64,000 nucleotides of DNA from assembly GCF_950295315.1 (NCBI RefSeq), contig NC_080171.1, forward strand, positions 116,059,064 to 116,123,063, given 5' to 3'. Of the stretch, positions 41,060 to 51,458 are shown piece after piece. The first letter of the stretch is position 1; the number at the start of each line of letters is the position of its first letter. This DNA comes from Erinaceus europaeus. Its lineage: Eukaryota > Chordata > Mammalia > Eulipotyphla > Erinaceidae. The notes below the pieces were generated by a model, which was not told where the DNA came from, made no database searches, and was given only the letters and a program-made list of their open reading frames with translations. Made by a program: the position numbers and the translations under genes.

Positions 41060-41602
41060 ATACAAGGTCCTAAATAATATAAAATTATTAAAGACAAACT
41101 CATACCAAGTTTAAATTTTGAATAATGAAGGAACAGTTTACTTCTTCCCTCTTGTCTTTACTAGTGAGTCTTTACTAGTGAGTAGACCATGAAACAGGTC
41201 TAAAATAACCACAACTGTATAAACAATTCTTCAAGTCACATTTTTTTTGTTAATTATACCATTACTTTTGCTTAAAAAAAAAAAACTCCCACATTTATAG
41301 GCAGTATTGAAACAGCATTTTCCACCAATTTAAATACTAAATTCTTTTTTTTTTTTTTAAGTCATCACTTATTTCCTGGAACTGTTTTAAAAAAAAAAAC
41401 GACTCCTATCTATTTTGGCAGGCCCTATGAAAATATTACTCTCCCTTGTAATAACACTTTCAGAAAAATGAGTCTCAGAGCTTAGCTGGGGGAGAGGAAA
41501 GAGGGAGCTGATGGCTTATGAAGTGATTTATAGTTGAAAGTGTATCGAGAAAAAAATCATGGGAAGTTATTTTTAGTTGACAAGAACTATGAAATTATGT
41601 TC
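41060..41602. other. No feature seen
   Basis: AT-rich, non-repetitive sequence with A and T runs; no frame of note. Confidence 0.5.
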
Positions 41603-41620
41603 CCATACTTTCCATTCTTT

Positions 41621-41779
41621 TCTTTTTAAAGATTTTATTTATTGATTGATGAGAAAGATAGGCGAGAGAAAGAACTAGACATCTCTCTGGTACATGTGCT
41701 GCCAGGGATTGAGGGATTGAACTCAAGACCTCATGCTTGAGAGTTCAATGCTTTATCCACTGCGCCACCTCCTGGATCA
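41621..41779 (-). mobile_element. SINE D
   Basis: Complete. An 18-bp TSD ccatactttccattcttt at 41603-41620 and 41780-41797. A small internal duplication, gggattgagggattga, is near 41706. Confidence 0.97.
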
Positions 41780-41950
41780 CCATACTTTCCATTCTTTAGT
41801 CTATAAACCCTTTCAGTACCGTTGCCAATAATCTGGTTCAACCTAGCACTGGGGGACCCCTGACTAGAGGGCATAAGACTTTCCACATATGTTCCTAAAT
41901 TAGGCTCAGCACTAGCTAATAAAAAGAGATTCTCAGTCTGTGAATATGCT

Positions 41951-41970
41951 GTGTGTGTGTGTGTGTGTGT
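41951..41970. repeat. (GT)10
   Basis: Ten perfect GT units. Confidence 0.95.
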
Positions 41971-42025
41971 ATAGAAATCATTTAGTTACAGCTGTGGGTG
42001 GTAGATGAGTCTTTTAGACCTTTTA

Positions 42026-42317
42026 TTTTTTATTTATTTTTTTTAATTTATTTTATTTATTTATTCCCTTTTGTTGCCCTTGTTGTTTTATTGTTGTAGT
42101 TATTATTGTTGTCGTTGTTGGATAGGACAGAGTGAAATGGAGAGAGGAGGGGAAGACAGAGAGGAGGAGAGAAAGACAGACACCTGCAGACCTGCTTCAC
42201 CGCCTGTGAAGCGACTCCCCTGCAGGTGGGGAGCCGGGGTTCGAACCGGGATCCTTATGCCGGTCCTTGTGCTTTGCGCCACCTGCGCTTAACCCGCTGC
42301 GCTACAGCCCGACTCCC
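42026..42317 (-). mobile_element. SINE A, young copy
   Basis: Complete. TSD cttttagacctttta at 42011-42025 and 42318-42332. Body and head differ from the copy at 17569 at only about two positions. Confidence 0.97.
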
Positions 42318-42411
42318 CTTTTAGACCTTTTAGACCTCAATCCTGTGTCTGGAAGCCTGACTGACGTGTGTATGTGTCTGTCATATCTGTCTGTGCGTGC
42401 ATGCACATTGC

Positions 42412-42608
42412 GTGCTGACACATCTGGTTAAGCACACACATTACAGTGTACAAAGACATGGGTTCAAACCCCTAGTCTCCACCTGCGGGGGGAAAGCTTC
42501 ATGAGCGGTGAAGCAGGGCTGTAGGTGTCTCTCTATCTTCCCTTCCCTCTCAATTCCTGTCTCTAACCAATAATAAATAAATATAAATAAATAAATAAAT
42601 ATATACAT
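42412..42608 (+). mobile_element. SINE B
   Basis: tgacacatctggttaagcac to an (ataa)n tail. Confidence 0.9.
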
Positions 42609-42905
42609 ATATATCCTTTCTTAACATTTTCTGTCTCCCCCTAAGACCAAGTCATCAGGATGGGCACTCCAGACCCAGATTGAACCCTCAGAATTACAAA
42701 CACCATTTCTCTCCTTCTGAGTACTCTCTGACCTTCAACTCCCCTCTTAGCAAGTTGGCCAAGGGAAGCTGGAGTGAGAGACAGATTGGAGAACTCTTGT
42801 CAATGGGCTAGTTCATGGATTTTCATGTCTGACATAGTTTTAGGAGTGGAGTGAGTACAACACAGTCCTTTGCTGATGCAGCATTTTCCTTTTTTCTTTT
42901 CTTCT

Positions 42906-43058
42906 CTTTTAAAAGAGATTTTATTTATTTATTAATGAGAGAAAAGGGCAAGAGAGAGAACCAAAGCATCACTCTGGCACATACCATGCCAGGAATAGAG
43001 CGCAGGGCCTCATGCATAAGAGTCAAAACCTTATCTACTGAGCCACCACAGCAGAGCT
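42906..43058 (-). mobile_element. SINE D, diverged
   Basis: tttatttatttattaatgag to ttatctactgagccacc. Confidence 0.8.
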
Positions 43059-43059
43059 A

Positions 43060-43462
43060 ACACCTTGGTTTGGATGACTCCCAACTACCTTGAACACAAG
43101 TCAAATTTGGGAGTATAAGTTTTTGGTGGTTCCTGTGTGTGGACCTGTGTGACTCATTGGGGTTGCTGGACAGTTCCTGGGGGCAGCATAGCTGACAGCG
43201 TGCATCTTTCCCTCCTGCACCTACCTCTGGTGACCAAAGTGGGAATTCAGACCCCTCAGTCAGGCGTCGTCTCCTCTGAAGTCATGCATAGCCTTTGCTA
43301 TCCAACCCAACATGACTTACCAACTTATGTTCTCTCTTGCCTCCTATGAGTGTGATGTCTTGTTTACTGGGATCAGTTTTAAGTCCTCTAGGATGTGCTT
43401 CTCACTCAGCCACAAGCACCTTGCCTGCCACCTGCCCCAGCTGGCAGTAAAGTGTAGAAGCC
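43060..43462. other. No feature seen
   Basis: Non-repetitive, relatively GC-rich; the two overlapping short frames show no domain. Confidence 0.5.
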
Positions 43463-43463
43463 A

Positions 43464-43640
43464 GGCTGGGGCCAATATTGCAAGACTGGCTTTGCTGAGG
43501 CCCCAGAGTTCCCAGCTTCAATCCCCGGCACCACCATATGCCAGTATTAAACAGTGCTCTGATCTTCCTCTCTCTCCCTCTCTCTCTCTCTTCCTCTCTC
43601 TCTCACTCTCTCTCTCATGAATAAATAAATGAGTTGAAGA
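43464..43640 (+). mobile_element. SINE C with CT-rich tail
   Basis: gcttcaatccccggcaccac, gcagtgctctg-like end, a ctctctc tract, and an ataaataaatgag tail. Confidence 0.75.
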
Positions 43641-44124
43641 AGGAGGAGGAAGAGGAGAAAGAGAAGAAAAGAAAGAAGAGACAGCATTCAGTGAGTGCAG
43701 TGTTGACAGCTTAGAGCGGCTAAGAATGAAAGTCACTGGAAGGCTGGAGTCCTACCTTTATGCCATAAAACTCTAAGTTCGAGCTTTATCACAAGTAGAA
43801 GATAAACCAGATCTGAATGATGTATACTATCATCTTCAAGATAAGCACCTACTGGAAATGTTTGCATCTGCAGGCTGGGAAGCCCTGATATTTCTGGCTA
43901 CATCCGTGAAGTGCAGATAGCTCGGAGGACCAGTGGGAGCCAGCAGTCTGGGGCATCAGGCAGAAGGTACTGCTTCCGGCATGATGATGATGTCTCAGTG
44001 CCGTGGAACCACCCTGGGAAAAGGAAGCTATAAAGGCAACAAAATCGCCCTCATGTCAGCTCAAAGAGGTGCCAGGACTGCGGCACTATGAGGAGTGACC
44101 GCATGACTGCTTTTCTCAAAAATG
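43641..44124. other. No gene seen; holds one arm of an inverted repeat
   Basis: Non-repetitive. 43836-43859 is a perfect 24-bp inverted match to 45521-45544. Confidence 0.55.
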
Positions 44125-44127
44125 GGA

Positions 44128-44290
44128 GCCTGGGCTGGCAAGCTAGCTCATCTGGACAGTGAGTCTACTTTGTCAGACACACAGTCAGGCCCAAGCCCAG
44201 CCTCCACAGGACAGGAGAGAGCTTCAGTGTTGCAATATATTCCCCTCTGCCTCTCTATCTCTGTCTGAAAAAATCTCCACTGAGTAGTAA
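44128..44290 (+). mobile_element. Old SINE (E-type)
   Basis: ggctggcaagctagctcatc head, and ctctgcctctctatctctgt near the end. Confidence 0.55.
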
Positions 44291-44381
44291 AGCTCTTGGG
44301 GGTGACAAGAATGTAAAAATAAAAAAAAATAATAAAAAAGAGAAACAACTCTTACCCCAGGGAGGCTAGGCTCTGGGTATC

Positions 44382-44606
44382 TTTTTTTTTTTTCTTCCCT
44401 CTATTATCTTTATTTACTTACTGGATAGAGACAGCCATAAATCAAGAGGGAAGGGGGGATAGAAAGGAAGAGAGACACCTGCAGCACTGCTTCACCACTC
44501 ATGCACTCATGAAACTTTCCCCCTACAGGTGGGGACTGGGGACTCGAACCTGTGTCCTTGCGCACTGTAACATGTGTGCTCAACCAGGTGCGTCACCACC
44601 TGGCCC
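44382..44606 (-). mobile_element. SINE B
   Basis: T run and ttacttactggatagagaca to gcgtcaccacctggcccc. gggtatc flanks both sides. Confidence 0.9.
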
Positions 44607-44744
44607 CGGGTATCAGGTTCTTAACATGTCAGATCATCAGGGGCACAGAACAAAAGGGAAGCTGTAAAAGTAGCCAGGAATGACATGAACACAAAGAGAT
44701 GGTGCCCAGACACGACAAAGAATCTTCACAAGATTGGTGTCAGA

Positions 44745-44822
44745 GGGGCCAGGAAGTAGGACACCAGGTTAAGCCACATAGTGTGAAGCACCAGGACCGG
44801 CTCAAGGATCCCGGTTTGAGGC
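44745..44822 (+). mobile_element. SINE A head fragment
   Basis: ggggccaggaagtaggacac to caaggatcccggtttgag. It is then joined to a SINE C-like end (cagtgctcttgtgaag). Confidence 0.75.
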
Positions 44823-44894
44823 ATCCTAAGTTACAGCTGGCAGTGCTCTTGTGAAGAAATAAAAAGAAACTTACTTGATTTACATTGTTCTGTA

Positions 44895-45180
44895 AAATTT
44901 TTTCCCCTTTATCACTTAATTAGTGGGTTGATGGTTTACAGTACAGTTGTTGACAAATTAGTACAATTCCTCATTTCCCTGTTACAGGTGTCTGCAAAAC
45001 ACCCTCACCCCAACTTGGGTCTTTTTCTGCCACCTTGCATCAGGAGCACAGAGTCCTGTCCACTCCTCCCTTCCCCTTCCTCCCCAGAGTCCTTTGCCTT
45101 GGTGCAATACACCAAACCCATTCCAAGTTTTACTTTGTATTCTCCTTTTGCTTTTAAAACAAGTCGTGTTCATTTGCTTG
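44895..45180 (-). mobile_element. Older L1 3' UTR
   Basis: gttgatggtttacagtacag, ccccagagtcctttgccttg and gtgcaatacaccaaaccca match the lineage's 3' UTR, antisense and diverged. Confidence 0.75.
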
Positions 45181-45295
45181 GGACATTGCACACCCTAAGG
45201 GTATTCCTGGTTTTTGTGACAAGTTCGTATTTCCAGGCCAACTTGCCTCAGCTGCACAGAGCTCAGTGCTGACGGGAAGTGAATTAGGTCACCTA

Positions 45296-45470
45296 CTTTA
45301 GAGGGGAATCTGGCAATGTGTATCCAAATGCTCTTTATTTCACTGTTCTTTATAATAGTGCAAAGTTGGAAACCATCTAAATGGTCAACAGTAAAGGATT
45401 GATTACATAAATTGTAATGGGACATAGATGCAACTACTAAACAAAACTGAAACATGAAGATCAACTATTA
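45296..45470 (+). mobile_element. Ancient L1M ORF2 end
   Basis: ggggaatctggcaatgtgta, tttataatagtgcaaagttg, and gaaaccatctaaatggtcaa are typical of the old L1 ORF2 C-terminus, plus strand. Confidence 0.7.
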
Positions 45471-45520
45471 TTTCTTTTTATTAAAATTGAGTTTCATGGG
45501 AATCAGCATAAAGCAGTAAG

Positions 45521-45544
45521 ATTTCCAGTAGGTGCTTATCTTGA
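45521..45544. repeat. 24-bp inverted repeat arm
   Basis: Reverse complement of 43836-43859 without mismatch; neither arm lies in a recognised repeat. Confidence 0.85.
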
Positions 45545-45675
45545 GTACTTCTTACTGACAGCTTTAGGCACTGTGCACCCTCATTCTGTCCTCTGACAGC
45601 AGATTCCCACTACAGCATCCTGGCTTGTCCAGGAGTCTATGCAAATCATCAAAAATGTATGCAGTGTGCATTGCA

Positions 45676-45868
45676 CTGAAGTAAAAGACTCTGGGGCAGG
45701 TGGGGGGAGGGTTCATTCAGGTCCTGGAACATGATGGCAGAGGACCTAGTGGGGGTTGTATTGTTATGTGGAAGCTGGGAAATGTTATGCATGTATAAGC
45801 TATTGTATTTACTATCGACTGTAAAACTTTAATCCCCAATAAAAAATAAATAAACAAACAAATAAATA
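45676..45868 (+). mobile_element. L1 3' UTR, severely 5'-truncated
   Basis: tgaagtaaaagactctgggg to the ccccaataaaaaataaat end. Sequence like gtatgcagtgtgca is present on both sides (about 45657 and 45872), a probable TSD. Confidence 0.88.
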
Positions 45869-46016
45869 AAGTGTATGCAGTATACACTTAGGGTAGGAAC
45901 CACACTGGGCTGGAATTGAAAGAGTGGGCCAGCAGCAGGTGGAAGAGTTGTGCAGTGGCAGTGGACGTGGCTAGATGTGTTCAGCTGCACTCCTGCTGTC
46001 AGCAGCACCTCTTTGA

Positions 46017-46058
46017 AAGAAAGAAAGGAAGGAAGGAAGGAAGGAAGGAAGGAAGGAA

Positions 46059-46118
<60 letters not shown>
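46017..46118. repeat. (GGAA)n(GAAA)n tract
   Basis: About 10 ggaa and 14 gaaa units. Confidence 0.97.
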
Positions 46119-46119
<1 letters not shown>

Positions 46120-46238
46120 TGGGGTATAGCATAGTGGTTCTGCAAAGAGACTCTCATGCCTGAGGTTCTCAAGTCCCAGGTTCAATCCCCCACACCACCA
46201 TAAGCCAGAGCTGAGCAGTGCTCTGGTTAAAAAAAAAG
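46119..46238 (+). mobile_element. SINE C
   Basis: ggggtatagcatagtggttc to gagcagtgctctggtt, then an A-run. Confidence 0.9.
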
Positions 46239-46262
46239 AGAGAGGAAGAAAGAAAGAGAGAG

Positions 46263-46540
46263 AGAGTCGGGTGGTAGTGCAGTGGTTTAAGCGCACATGG
46301 TGCAAAGCACAAGGACCGGCATAAGGATCCCGGTTCGAGCCCCCAGCTCCCCACCTGCAGGGGAGTCGCTTCACAGGTGGTGAAGCAGGTCTGCAGGTGT
46401 CTGTCTTTCCCTCCCCCTCTCTGTCTTCCCCTCTTCTCTCCATTTCTCTCTGTCCTATCCAACAACATGACATCAACAACAATAATAACTACAACAATAA
46501 AAACGAGGGCAACAAAAAGGAAATAAATATATATTTTTTA
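46263..46540 (+). mobile_element. SINE A
   Basis: Complete; agagtcgggtggtagtgcag head, aaaaaggaaataaatatata tail. Confidence 0.93.
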
Positions 46541-46612
46541 AAAAAGAAAAAGAAAGAGAGAGAAAGGGAGGAAGAAATAGTAAGTAAAGAAAAAGAAAAA
46601 GTGGGTTCAGAG

Positions 46613-46824
46613 AGCTAGGTGGTGGCACACCTGGTTAAACACACGTCACAGTGAGCAAGGACGCAGGTTCGAGCTCCTGGTCCCCACCTGCAGGGAGAAA
46701 GCTTCATGAGTGGTGAGGCAGGACTGCAGGTGTCTCTTTGTCTCTTTCCCTCTCTATCTTCCCCTCTCTTCTCAATTTCTCTGTTTCTACCCAATAATAA
46801 ATAAAATATAATTAAAAAAAAAGA
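46613..46824 (+). mobile_element. SINE B
   Basis: gagctaggtggtggcacacc to acccaataataaataaaata. Confidence 0.92.
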
Positions 46825-46825
46825 A

Positions 46826-47142
46826 AAAGGGGGCTCCACACGCCCCTGTCTTCGAGGAGCTAACAATCTGGGGGTGACATGAACAAACAAGAAAGTAGTA
46901 TGTAGTAACAGATGCTGCAAAGTAGTGCATGTATGGGCCACATGCACAGCAAGGAAATGGGACTCAGTTTGAGGACCAGAAAACAATGTCAAAACAAGAG
47001 AAGTGAAGAAATGAGTGGAGCAACCAAGTGATAGAGAAGTGAGAAAATTTACTCTGGGACTCAGATTTGAAGCAGGGTGACTCGGTTGCCATACTGCTGT
47101 GTCCTTGTGGGTTTGGTTTGTATCATTTTACAATTTATCTGT
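46826..47142. other. No feature seen
   Basis: Non-repetitive sequence. Confidence 0.5.
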
Positions 47143-47338
47143 TGGGGCTGGAGAGTAGCTCACCCAGCTGAGTATACATATCACTATGTGCAAGGGCCCA
47201 GGTTCAAGTCCCCAGTCCCCAACTGGGGGAAACATCGAGAGTGGTGGGGCAGTGCTGCCAGTGACTCTCCTTCTGTTGCTATCCCTTTATTTCTTTCTCT
47301 CTCTATCACTCTGTGATTCATCTATTAAAGAAAGGAAG
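47143..47338 (+). mobile_element. SINE E
   Basis: ggggctggagagtagctcac head, box-B-like ggttcaagtccc, body aacatcgagagtggtggggc, CT-rich end, and a gaaagg tail. Confidence 0.75.
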
Positions 47339-47339
47339 G

Positions 47340-47689
47340 GAGGAAGGAAGAAGAAAAGAAAGAAAAGAGAAGATAAAATTTTTAAAGGTCCACTTATAAA
47401 ACAATGCCTTTTGAAATTAAAAAAAGAAAATATCTTCAAATGATTAAAATTCTACAACTTTTAAAGTAAAAATTCCACATTTTTCCAATTCTTGCCAAAA
47501 TACATATCTAATTTTCTCTTAGTTGTAATCATAGCAAAACCATAATTTATTATTTGCTTTTTCTCTGCATGCTTCTAGGATGTTACAGAGTTTTTGTAAT
47601 TATTTATTTATTTGCCACAAGAATTTTGCTGAAACTTCATGCCTGTCTGATTCCATCCTTCCTGGAAGATTCTTCTTCTCTTCTCTTTC
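47340..47689. other. No feature seen
   Basis: AT-rich, non-repetitive sequence. Confidence 0.5.
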
Positions 47690-47723
47690 CTCTTCTTCTT
47701 CTTCTTCTTCTTCTTCTTCTTCC
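47690..47723. repeat. (TTC)n microsatellite
   Basis: About eleven ttc units. Confidence 0.95.
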
Positions 47724-47724
47724 T

Positions 47725-47916
47725 CTCTCTCTCCTTTGTTTTCCAGACAGTGAATGAGAGACAATGAGTGAGACAGAAACAGAGAATTAGAGACACCACA
47801 GCACTGTTGTGCAACCTGTAAAGCTTCCTCTGTGCAGCTGTTCCCATGTGGTGGCTGGGAACTCAAACTCAGGCCCTTGTGTGTGCTCTCCTGGGTAAAC
47901 CATCGCCCAAGCCCTA
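47725..47916 (-). mobile_element. SINE E
   Basis: gagacaccacagcactgttg, aagcttcctctgtgcagctg, and a head ending aaaccatcgcccaagccc. Confidence 0.75.
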
Positions 47917-48282
47917 TAATTATTATTACATTAGAAACAAACAAACACTTCTCAGCTCTGGTTTATGGCAGTGCTCTCATAGTCTATCAACTGATTTGTA
48001 ACAGAAAGAATAAAGGCCAGAAAGAGCTAGCATGATACATTTAAAGTTTGTGTGTGTGATGTCCATCAGGATCTCATGCTTACTGAGAAGTGATTAATGA
48101 TTAGAAAATAAAAATAAAAACCAAACCAAATCGAAACAAATGCCCTTTCATCACTGACTGAAAAAGAAATTGAAGAAACGCTCATCGCCTATTTCAGAAT
48201 ATTTTTCTCATCTGATATGCATTTTTGTGAGCATATTTTAGTTATTATTATAAGCTTTGAAATAAAAATAATTCTGATGGGG
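47917..48282. other. No feature seen
   Basis: AT-rich, with a short SINE C-like cagctctggtttatggcag near 47953. Confidence 0.45.
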
Positions 48283-49190
48283 AGTCGGGAGGTAGTGCAG
48301 TGAGTTAAGTACATATGGCGCAAAGCGCAAGGACCAGCGTAAAAATCCCAGTTCGAGCCCCCAGATCCCCACCTGCAGGGGAGTCATTTCACAGGCAGTG
48401 AAGCAGGTCTGTAGGTGTCTCTCTTTCTCTCCCCATCTGTGTCTTCCCCTCCTCTCTCCATTTCTTTTATTTTTTAAATTTATTTTATTCCCTTTTGTTG
48501 CCCTTTTTTTATTTCTTTATTGGGGAATTAATGTTTTACATTCAACAGTAAATACAATAGTTTGTACATGCATAACATTTCCAGTTTTCCATATAACAAT
48601 ACAACCCCCACTAGGTCCTCTGTCATCCTTCTTGGACCTGCATTCTCCCCACCCACCCACCCCAGAGTCTTTTACTTTGGTGCGATACGCCAATTCCAGT
48701 TCAGGTTCTACTTGTGGTTTTTTTTGTTTTGTTTTGTTTTCTGATCTTGTTTTTCAACTTCGGCCTGAGAGTGAGATCATCCCATATTCATCCTTCTGTT
48801 TCTGACTTATTTCACTCAACATGAATTTTTCAAGGTCTATCCAAGATCGGCTGAAAACGGTGAAGTCACCATTGTTTACAGCTGAGTAGTATTCCATTGT
48901 GTATATAGACCACAACTTGCTCAGTCACTCATATGTTGTTGGACACCTGGGTTGCTTCCAGGTTTTGGCTATTACACATTGTGCTGCCAAGAACATATGT
49001 GTACACAGATCTTTTTGGATGGATGTGTTGGGCTCCTTCTCTCCCCATTTTTGGATGGGGTTATTTGTTGTTTGTTGTTCCTCTCTCCATTTCGCTCTGT
49101 CCTACCCAACAACAATGACATCAATAACAACAATGATAACTACAACAACAATAAAACAACTAAGGGCAACTAAAAGGAAATAAATAAATA
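48283..49190 (+). mobile_element. SINE A split by a truncated L1
   Basis: Head and body at 48283-48464; tail at 49080-49190. cctctctccatttc is duplicated at 48451-48464 and 49080-49093. Confidence 0.93.
48465..49079 (-). mobile_element. Truncated L1 with SINE tail at its 3' end
   Basis: Sense order: a bit of ORF2, an internal deletion joining it to the ORF2 C-terminus, the full 3' UTR, an A7 run, then a SINE A tail (gggcaacaaaagggaataaa) as the final tail. The TSD encloses the whole. Confidence 0.88.
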
Positions 49191-49516
49191 TTAAAAAATT
49201 AATCCTGATGAAGATATATTTAAAGTTTTAAGTGGAAAGGGCATCTAACCAAAAACACTCTACCTTGCTAGGTGATCACTCAGATTTGAAGAAGTGATAA
49301 AGAGTTTCTCACTTAAAGTACAATTAAAGGAACTCACTATCACTGAAATGACCCTCTAAGAAATGCTAAAGGGTTTTATATAAAAGGAAAATAATGAATG
49401 ATTTAACTCACAGAGGGTCATATAAAGAAAGAAGCATGTGCCTTAACAAGGGTAGGGACTTGGGTTCAAGGCCTAGCACCAAATGGGAGCATAACAGCAT
49501 GGGCAAAGTTCCATGG

Positions 49517-49804
49517 ATGGGGAGTCAGGTGGTAGCGCAGCAGGTTAAGCGCAGGTGACCCAAAGCACAAGGACTGGTGTAAGGATCCCGGTTCGAGCCC
49601 CCGGCATCCCACCTGTAGGGGAGTCGCTTCAAAGGTGGTGAAGCAGGTCTGCAGGTGTCTGTCTTTCTCTCCCCCTCTCTGTCTTCCCCTCCTCTCTCCA
49701 TTTCTCTCTGTCCCATCCAACAGCAATGACATAAATAACAGCAACAATAACTACAACAATAAAAAAACTAGGGCAACAAAAGTGAATAAATAAATATTTT
49801 TTAA
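49517..49804 (+). mobile_element. SINE A
   Basis: Complete. TSD aaagttccatgg at 49505-49516 and 49805-49816. Confidence 0.97.
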
Positions 49805-49815
49805 AAAGTTCCATG

Positions 49816-50427
49816 GGCTTTCTCTCCTCTCCTCTCCTCTCCCGGATCAACTAGGAATACCAAAGGAGACCACCCGGACCGAAACAAGACAGGACTAGAA
49901 TGACCACAGAAACCCAGTAAATCACCCGTGAGTACAAACACGCGTGGCTGGTGACAGAGAGGAGAGAGGGGCCTAAGGAGAGATTAAGTGACTGCTAACA
50001 GTTCGACAGTTTGTCAGTGGAGACACCACCTCCAGTCTGCTCCACCAACAAGGGGACAGCTGAAGGGAGGAAAGGACTCCCCAGAGACTCACCAAGTACA
50101 ACTCTGAGTCTCCATTGCTACTGCCCTCAGAATCTGGAGCAGCAACAGGGAGGGACACCAGGGCACAGAGATCCAACCGGGAAACTCAGGAGAAGACCTA
50201 TACCTGGGTGGCATAGCTGAAGGGCTGTGAAAGTCTCTTTGCATAACCACTGGATTATCTCTGCCACACCCTGCTTTATCTCTTGGTCAGGAGTCATTGA
50301 TTAAGCCAAGAAGCCTATTGATAGTTTAAAAGCCCTCAGGCTACCATAGCCTACAGGGGAAAAAAAAAAGGCTTTTACACCACTGAACTCCAACTCAGGG
50401 ATTGAAAAACCTCTTAACTTATATAAA
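49816..50427 (+). promoter_or_regulatory. L1 copy 3 5' UTR
   Basis: Colinear with copy 2. It contains gtgagtacaaacacgcgtgg and a G/A-rich block around 49950-49985. It probably holds the internal promoter; no factor site is assigned. Confidence 0.7.
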
Positions 50428-51402
50428 ATGGTTAAAACAACAAGAAAAAATAATGGAGACTCGAACCAGGACAAGAGTCCAGCTAAAAGTCCTCCAGAGG
50501 GCGAAGCACAAAACAACGAGTTCAACATCCAAACATTAGCTAAGGAAATAATAACAGGAGTGAGTAAAGAATTTGAAAAAATTGTAATCAGAACTGCAGG
50601 AACAACAAATGAGAATATGGAAGAAAATTCTAATAATCTCATGGTTATTAGAGAGCTGAAAGCTGAAATTGCTGAGCTAAGAAGGCAACTAGCTGAACAA
50701 GCTAAAACAGTATCAGAGCAGGGCAACAAAATAGATGAACTCCAGAAAGCAGTAGAGGGCAGAGAGAATAGAATCAATGAGGCTGAAGACAGAATTAGCA
50801 AGATTGAAGATGAATTAGAGACAACTAAAGAAGAAGTAAGAGATCTCAAAAAGAGATTAAGAGATGCTGAAAACAACAACAGAGTCCTATGGGATGACTT
50901 CAAAAGAAACAATATACGCATTATTGGCTTACCAGAGGAAGAAAGAGAAGGGGAGGAAGAAAGCGTTCTCCAGGCCATAATAGCTGAAAATTTCTCTAGT
51001 CTAGACAACACCAAAGACATAAAGATTCAAGAAGCCCAGAGGGTCCCAAACAGAATTAACCCAGACCTAAAGACACCAAGACATGTCATACTTAGATTGG
51101 AAAGGAATAAGGATAAAGAAAGGATCCTCAAGGCTGCAAGAGAAAAACAAAGAGTCACCTACAAAGGAAAACCCATAAGATTAGCAGCAGACTTCTCCAT
51201 ACAAACACTACAGGCCAGAAGAGAATGGCAAGATATCTATCGAGTGCTCAATGAGAAAGGCTTTCAGCCAAGAATACTATATCCTGCTAGATTGTCATTC
51301 AGACTGGATGGAAGCATCAAAACCTTCTCAGACAAGCAACAGTTGAAGGAAGCAACCATCACCAAGCCTGCCTTGAAAGAAGTTCTGAAAGGTTTCCTAT
51401 AA
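50428..51402 (+). CDS. L1 ORF1 protein, intact (copy 3)
   Basis: An open frame of 324 residues. It starts at the first ATG after the 5' UTR (MVKTTRKNNG) and stops 56 bp before ORF2. Residues 1-60 are the polar N-terminus. Residues 71-152 form a coiled coil for trimerisation, 160-255 the RRM, and the rest the C-terminal RNA-binding domain. The protein would bind its own mRNA in the cytoplasm together with the ORF2 product. It is almost identical to the ORF1 of copy 2. No lesion is visible. The long opposite-strand frame 50301-51020 is a shadow of this gene. Confidence 0.95.
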   Translation: MVKTTRKNNGDSNQDKSPAKSPPEGEAQNNEFNIQTLAKEIITGVSKEFEKIVIRTAGTTNENMEENSNNLMVIRELKAEIAELRRQLAEQAKTVSEQGNKIDELQKAVEGRENRINEAEDRISKIEDELETTKEEVRDLKKRLRDAENNNRVLWDDFKRNNIRIIGLPEEEREGEEESVLQAIIAENFSSLDNTKDIKIQEAQRVPNRINPDLKTPRHVILRLERNKDKERILKAAREKQRVTYKGKPIRLAADFSIQTLQARREWQDIYRVLNEKGFQPRILYPARLSFRLDGSIKTFSDKQQLKEATITKPALKEVLKGFL

Positions 51403-51458
51403 ACAACCAGACCACCACAAATAGAACATATATCAAAACACTCTAAAACTCTACAAGA

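Noticed and set aside
50301..51020. 239-codon frame opposite L1 ORF1
   Set aside because: Shadow of ORF1; the same antisense frame appears at the other two ORF1 copies.
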